Source: Edolisoma coerulescens (taxonomy: Eukaryota; Chordata; Aves; Passeriformes; Campephagidae). Taken from it: a stretch of DNA of 64,000 nucleotides. The position numbers and the translations under genes were made by a program. The stretch covers positions 61,257-125,256 of the forward strand of contig VWZW01002682.1 of NCBI GenBank assembly GCA_013397115.1, given 5' to 3'. Shown piece after piece: positions 62,471 through 64,000 of the stretch (position 1 is the stretch's first letter; each line of letters starts with the position of its first letter). Under the pieces are notes generated by a model. That model was not told the DNA's origin, did no database searches, and saw nothing but the letters and a program-made list of their open reading frames with translations.

Positions 62471-62605
62471 ACACGAGAACAAAGGGAAATATACAGGGGG
62501 GAAAAAACTAATATATTTCAGATGGTTTCATTTCTGTATACGGTTACGAAATTGTGCAAGCTTTTGTCTTGTCTAAATAAACTACACCTAATGAGTGAAG
62601 CTGTT
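62471..62605 (+). other. SEC11C: SEC11C 3' UTR with poly(A) signal
   Basis: A short 3' UTR with AATAAA at 62576-62581. Additional + strand AATAAA copies at 63704-63709 and 63719-63724 could end a longer form. Confidence 0.65.
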
Positions 62606-63355
62606 GGCTGCTGGCTAATTACAAAATGACATATTTAGCACCTTCTACAGACTGCTCTCAGCTAGCCTGGCACTGGTTTGGAGGACACTGTCTTGTGCTG
62701 GAGCAGCCAAGGGCTCTCCTGCCATGCCACAGTGGTTTTTCTTGAGTGGTGCTGCATCTGCACCCACTTTTGCCTTCCTCTTTGTTTTGAGGGTTCTTTT
62801 TAATCTGTCAGTGCCCTCTTTTCTGCACCATACAAACTGTTTTGATCAGTGCTTGTAAGGGCACAGAATCTCTGAGCAGGCAGTGAGTCGTAAGAGTTTA
62901 GTCAGACTTATGCCTAAGGGAGGTTGGCTGGTTGTGGCTGGCAAAAACAGCCAAGAAGGGGAGTTTCACTCTGACTTGGTGCTGAGCAGTGGGGACACAG
63001 AGCTTTTTCCCTGAATTTGAAACTTGCTCCTTCATGGGGTCAGGAAAAAAGCCCAGATGGCCTGATTTTTAGAGGCCTGGTTTTTATGGACTGTGTGTGC
63101 TGCTAGTATTCAGGCTGTTGACAATTCTGCCTTTTGTGTTCTAGCTCTTAAACAAACCTAACAAAAAGGTTTTCTGGGGCTTTAATAACACTTGTAAATT
63201 ACTGAATGAATAGCACAGTAGTACACTTCAGGGATATTGCCAAGAAGGGGAAACCAGAACTCTTATGCCAGTTTGGAGAATGTATTATTCTCTCCTATCA
63301 TATAACACCTGAATAGTGTTAAACATAAAATTGATTTTTTCATTTAAAAACTTAC
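62606..63355. other. Sequence downstream of SEC11C
   Basis: About 750 bases with no recognised feature. If the minus-strand exon to its right is real, this would be its downstream intron or 3' part. Confidence 0.5.
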
Positions 63356-63640
63356 CTGATAACTGTCTTTTATGAATTTTGGTATTTTTCTCTCCTCTTC
63401 ATATGTCAGTGTTATATCTTCAACAAAGCAGAACTTGTTTTCCTTGCTGGCTTTGTTTATGTAGCTTTGATAAGGAACAGCATGATGCTTTTTTCCTCTG
63501 GAGTTCTGTTTCTTCTGTAATCCCTTACTTCTGCAAAAATACTCTATTATACAATGATGACATCTTTTCTGTTGTAACAGCTCATGCTCAGCAGACAACT
63601 GCTGAATTTCTCCAAGTATTGTTACTTCTTTTGTGTCCCA
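63356..63640 (-). CDS. Candidate minus-strand coding exon of unknown gene
   Basis: I do not recognise this protein. The minus strand is open for 95 codons (285 nt, phase 0 at both ends) from an AG acceptor (CCTCTTAG, weak pyrimidine tract) to a consensus donor CAG|GTAAGT with GT at 63355-63354. The translation starts WDTKEVTILGEIQQLSAEHE, contains GLQKKQNSRGKKHH and ends TYEEERKIPKFIKDSYQ. It is Lys/Glu/Gln-rich with heptad-like hydrophobic spacing near the start, unlike the random translations nearby. An in-frame stop lies just before the inferred acceptor, so the exon cannot extend upstream. It would be convergent with SEC11C. A chance open frame or a decayed gene remains possible. Confidence 0.35.
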
Positions 63641-64000
63641 CTAAGAGGTTTTCATGTCCGACTGTATTACAAAAATTACTTATTTTGTGTCAAATTGTAT
63701 AGAAATAAAACTGAGTGTAATAAATGGCATGGCTGAATAATGTTGGGATCCTTAATGCAGTCTTCCTGCAGGTGTATCGTCCCCGTTAAACAAAAATCAT
63801 GTCTTGTTTGGAGACAGCGTATGTGCAGTAAGATTTTTTTCTTTCTCCTGGTATTGCTGAAATCCAGATTTATGCTGCCCACCTACCCCAATGCGAGCAC
63901 AGTCAGCTCTGACTTGGAGAGTGCAGTTGGACATTTTGCAGCTGGCAAATATGACACTGGGATCCAGTCACAGGAGTGGCTCAGAGCCCCTGGAGGGGGG
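63641..64000. other. Right edge, unannotated
   Basis: No gene recognised. Two + strand AATAAA hexamers (63704-63709 and 63719-63724) and a short minus-strand open frame at 63676-63882 with no recognisable product. Confidence 0.5.

Noticed and set aside
63379..63702. 107-codon + strand frame at the right edge
   Set aside because: It overlaps the minus-strand candidate, is rich in Leu/Phe/Cys as expected for the complement of a Lys/Glu-rich coding strand, and has no known domain.

Overview
This window is vertebrate nuclear DNA, very probably from a bird. It holds two complete or partial multi-exon genes plus a third complete one, all on the + strand, with GT-AG introns, CpG-island promoters, poly(A) signals and a few CR1 LINE tails of the kind common in bird genomes. 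No bacterial, organellar or phage features are present. The order MALT1 - ZNF532 - SEC11C matches human 18q21; in chicken this block lies on the Z chromosome, so Z linkage is a reasonable inference. The species cannot be fixed from the sequence.

Layout. 1-6.8 kb: the last six coding exons of MALT1 (paracaspase) and its 3' UTR. The exon with the catalytic cysteine is just outside the left edge. 6.8-17.4 kb: intergenic DNA with two CR1 fragments. 17.4-19.1 kb: a large CpG island containing a 42-base assembly gap, taken as the ZNF532 promoter. 19-27.7 kb: a non-coding stretch, presumably the 5' UTR intron(s). 27.7-50.6 kb: the complete ZNF532 coding region in eight exons (predicted 1296 aa), then a 3' UTR to about 51.9 kb. 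52-58.1 kb: intergenic, with one CR1 and possible conserved non-coding DNA. 58.1-58.8 kb: a second CpG island with two ZNF143/STAF-like sites. 58.7-62.6 kb: the complete SEC11C gene in six exons (177 aa). 62.6-64 kb: mostly unannotated, but with a candidate minus-strand coding exon ending in a consensus splice donor at 63356.

The three genes do not form a pathway: MALT1 is an immune signalling protease and scaffold, ZNF532 is a nuclear multi-zinc-finger protein of the ZNF592/ZNF687 family, and SEC11C is the catalytic subunit of the ER signal peptidase. They are together because of conserved synteny. I see no clearly novel system. The least explained items are the minus-strand candidate exon near 63.5 kb, the 87-codon open extension with a finger-like pattern beyond ZNF532 coding exon 4, and the paired ZNF143-like sites at the SEC11C promoter.
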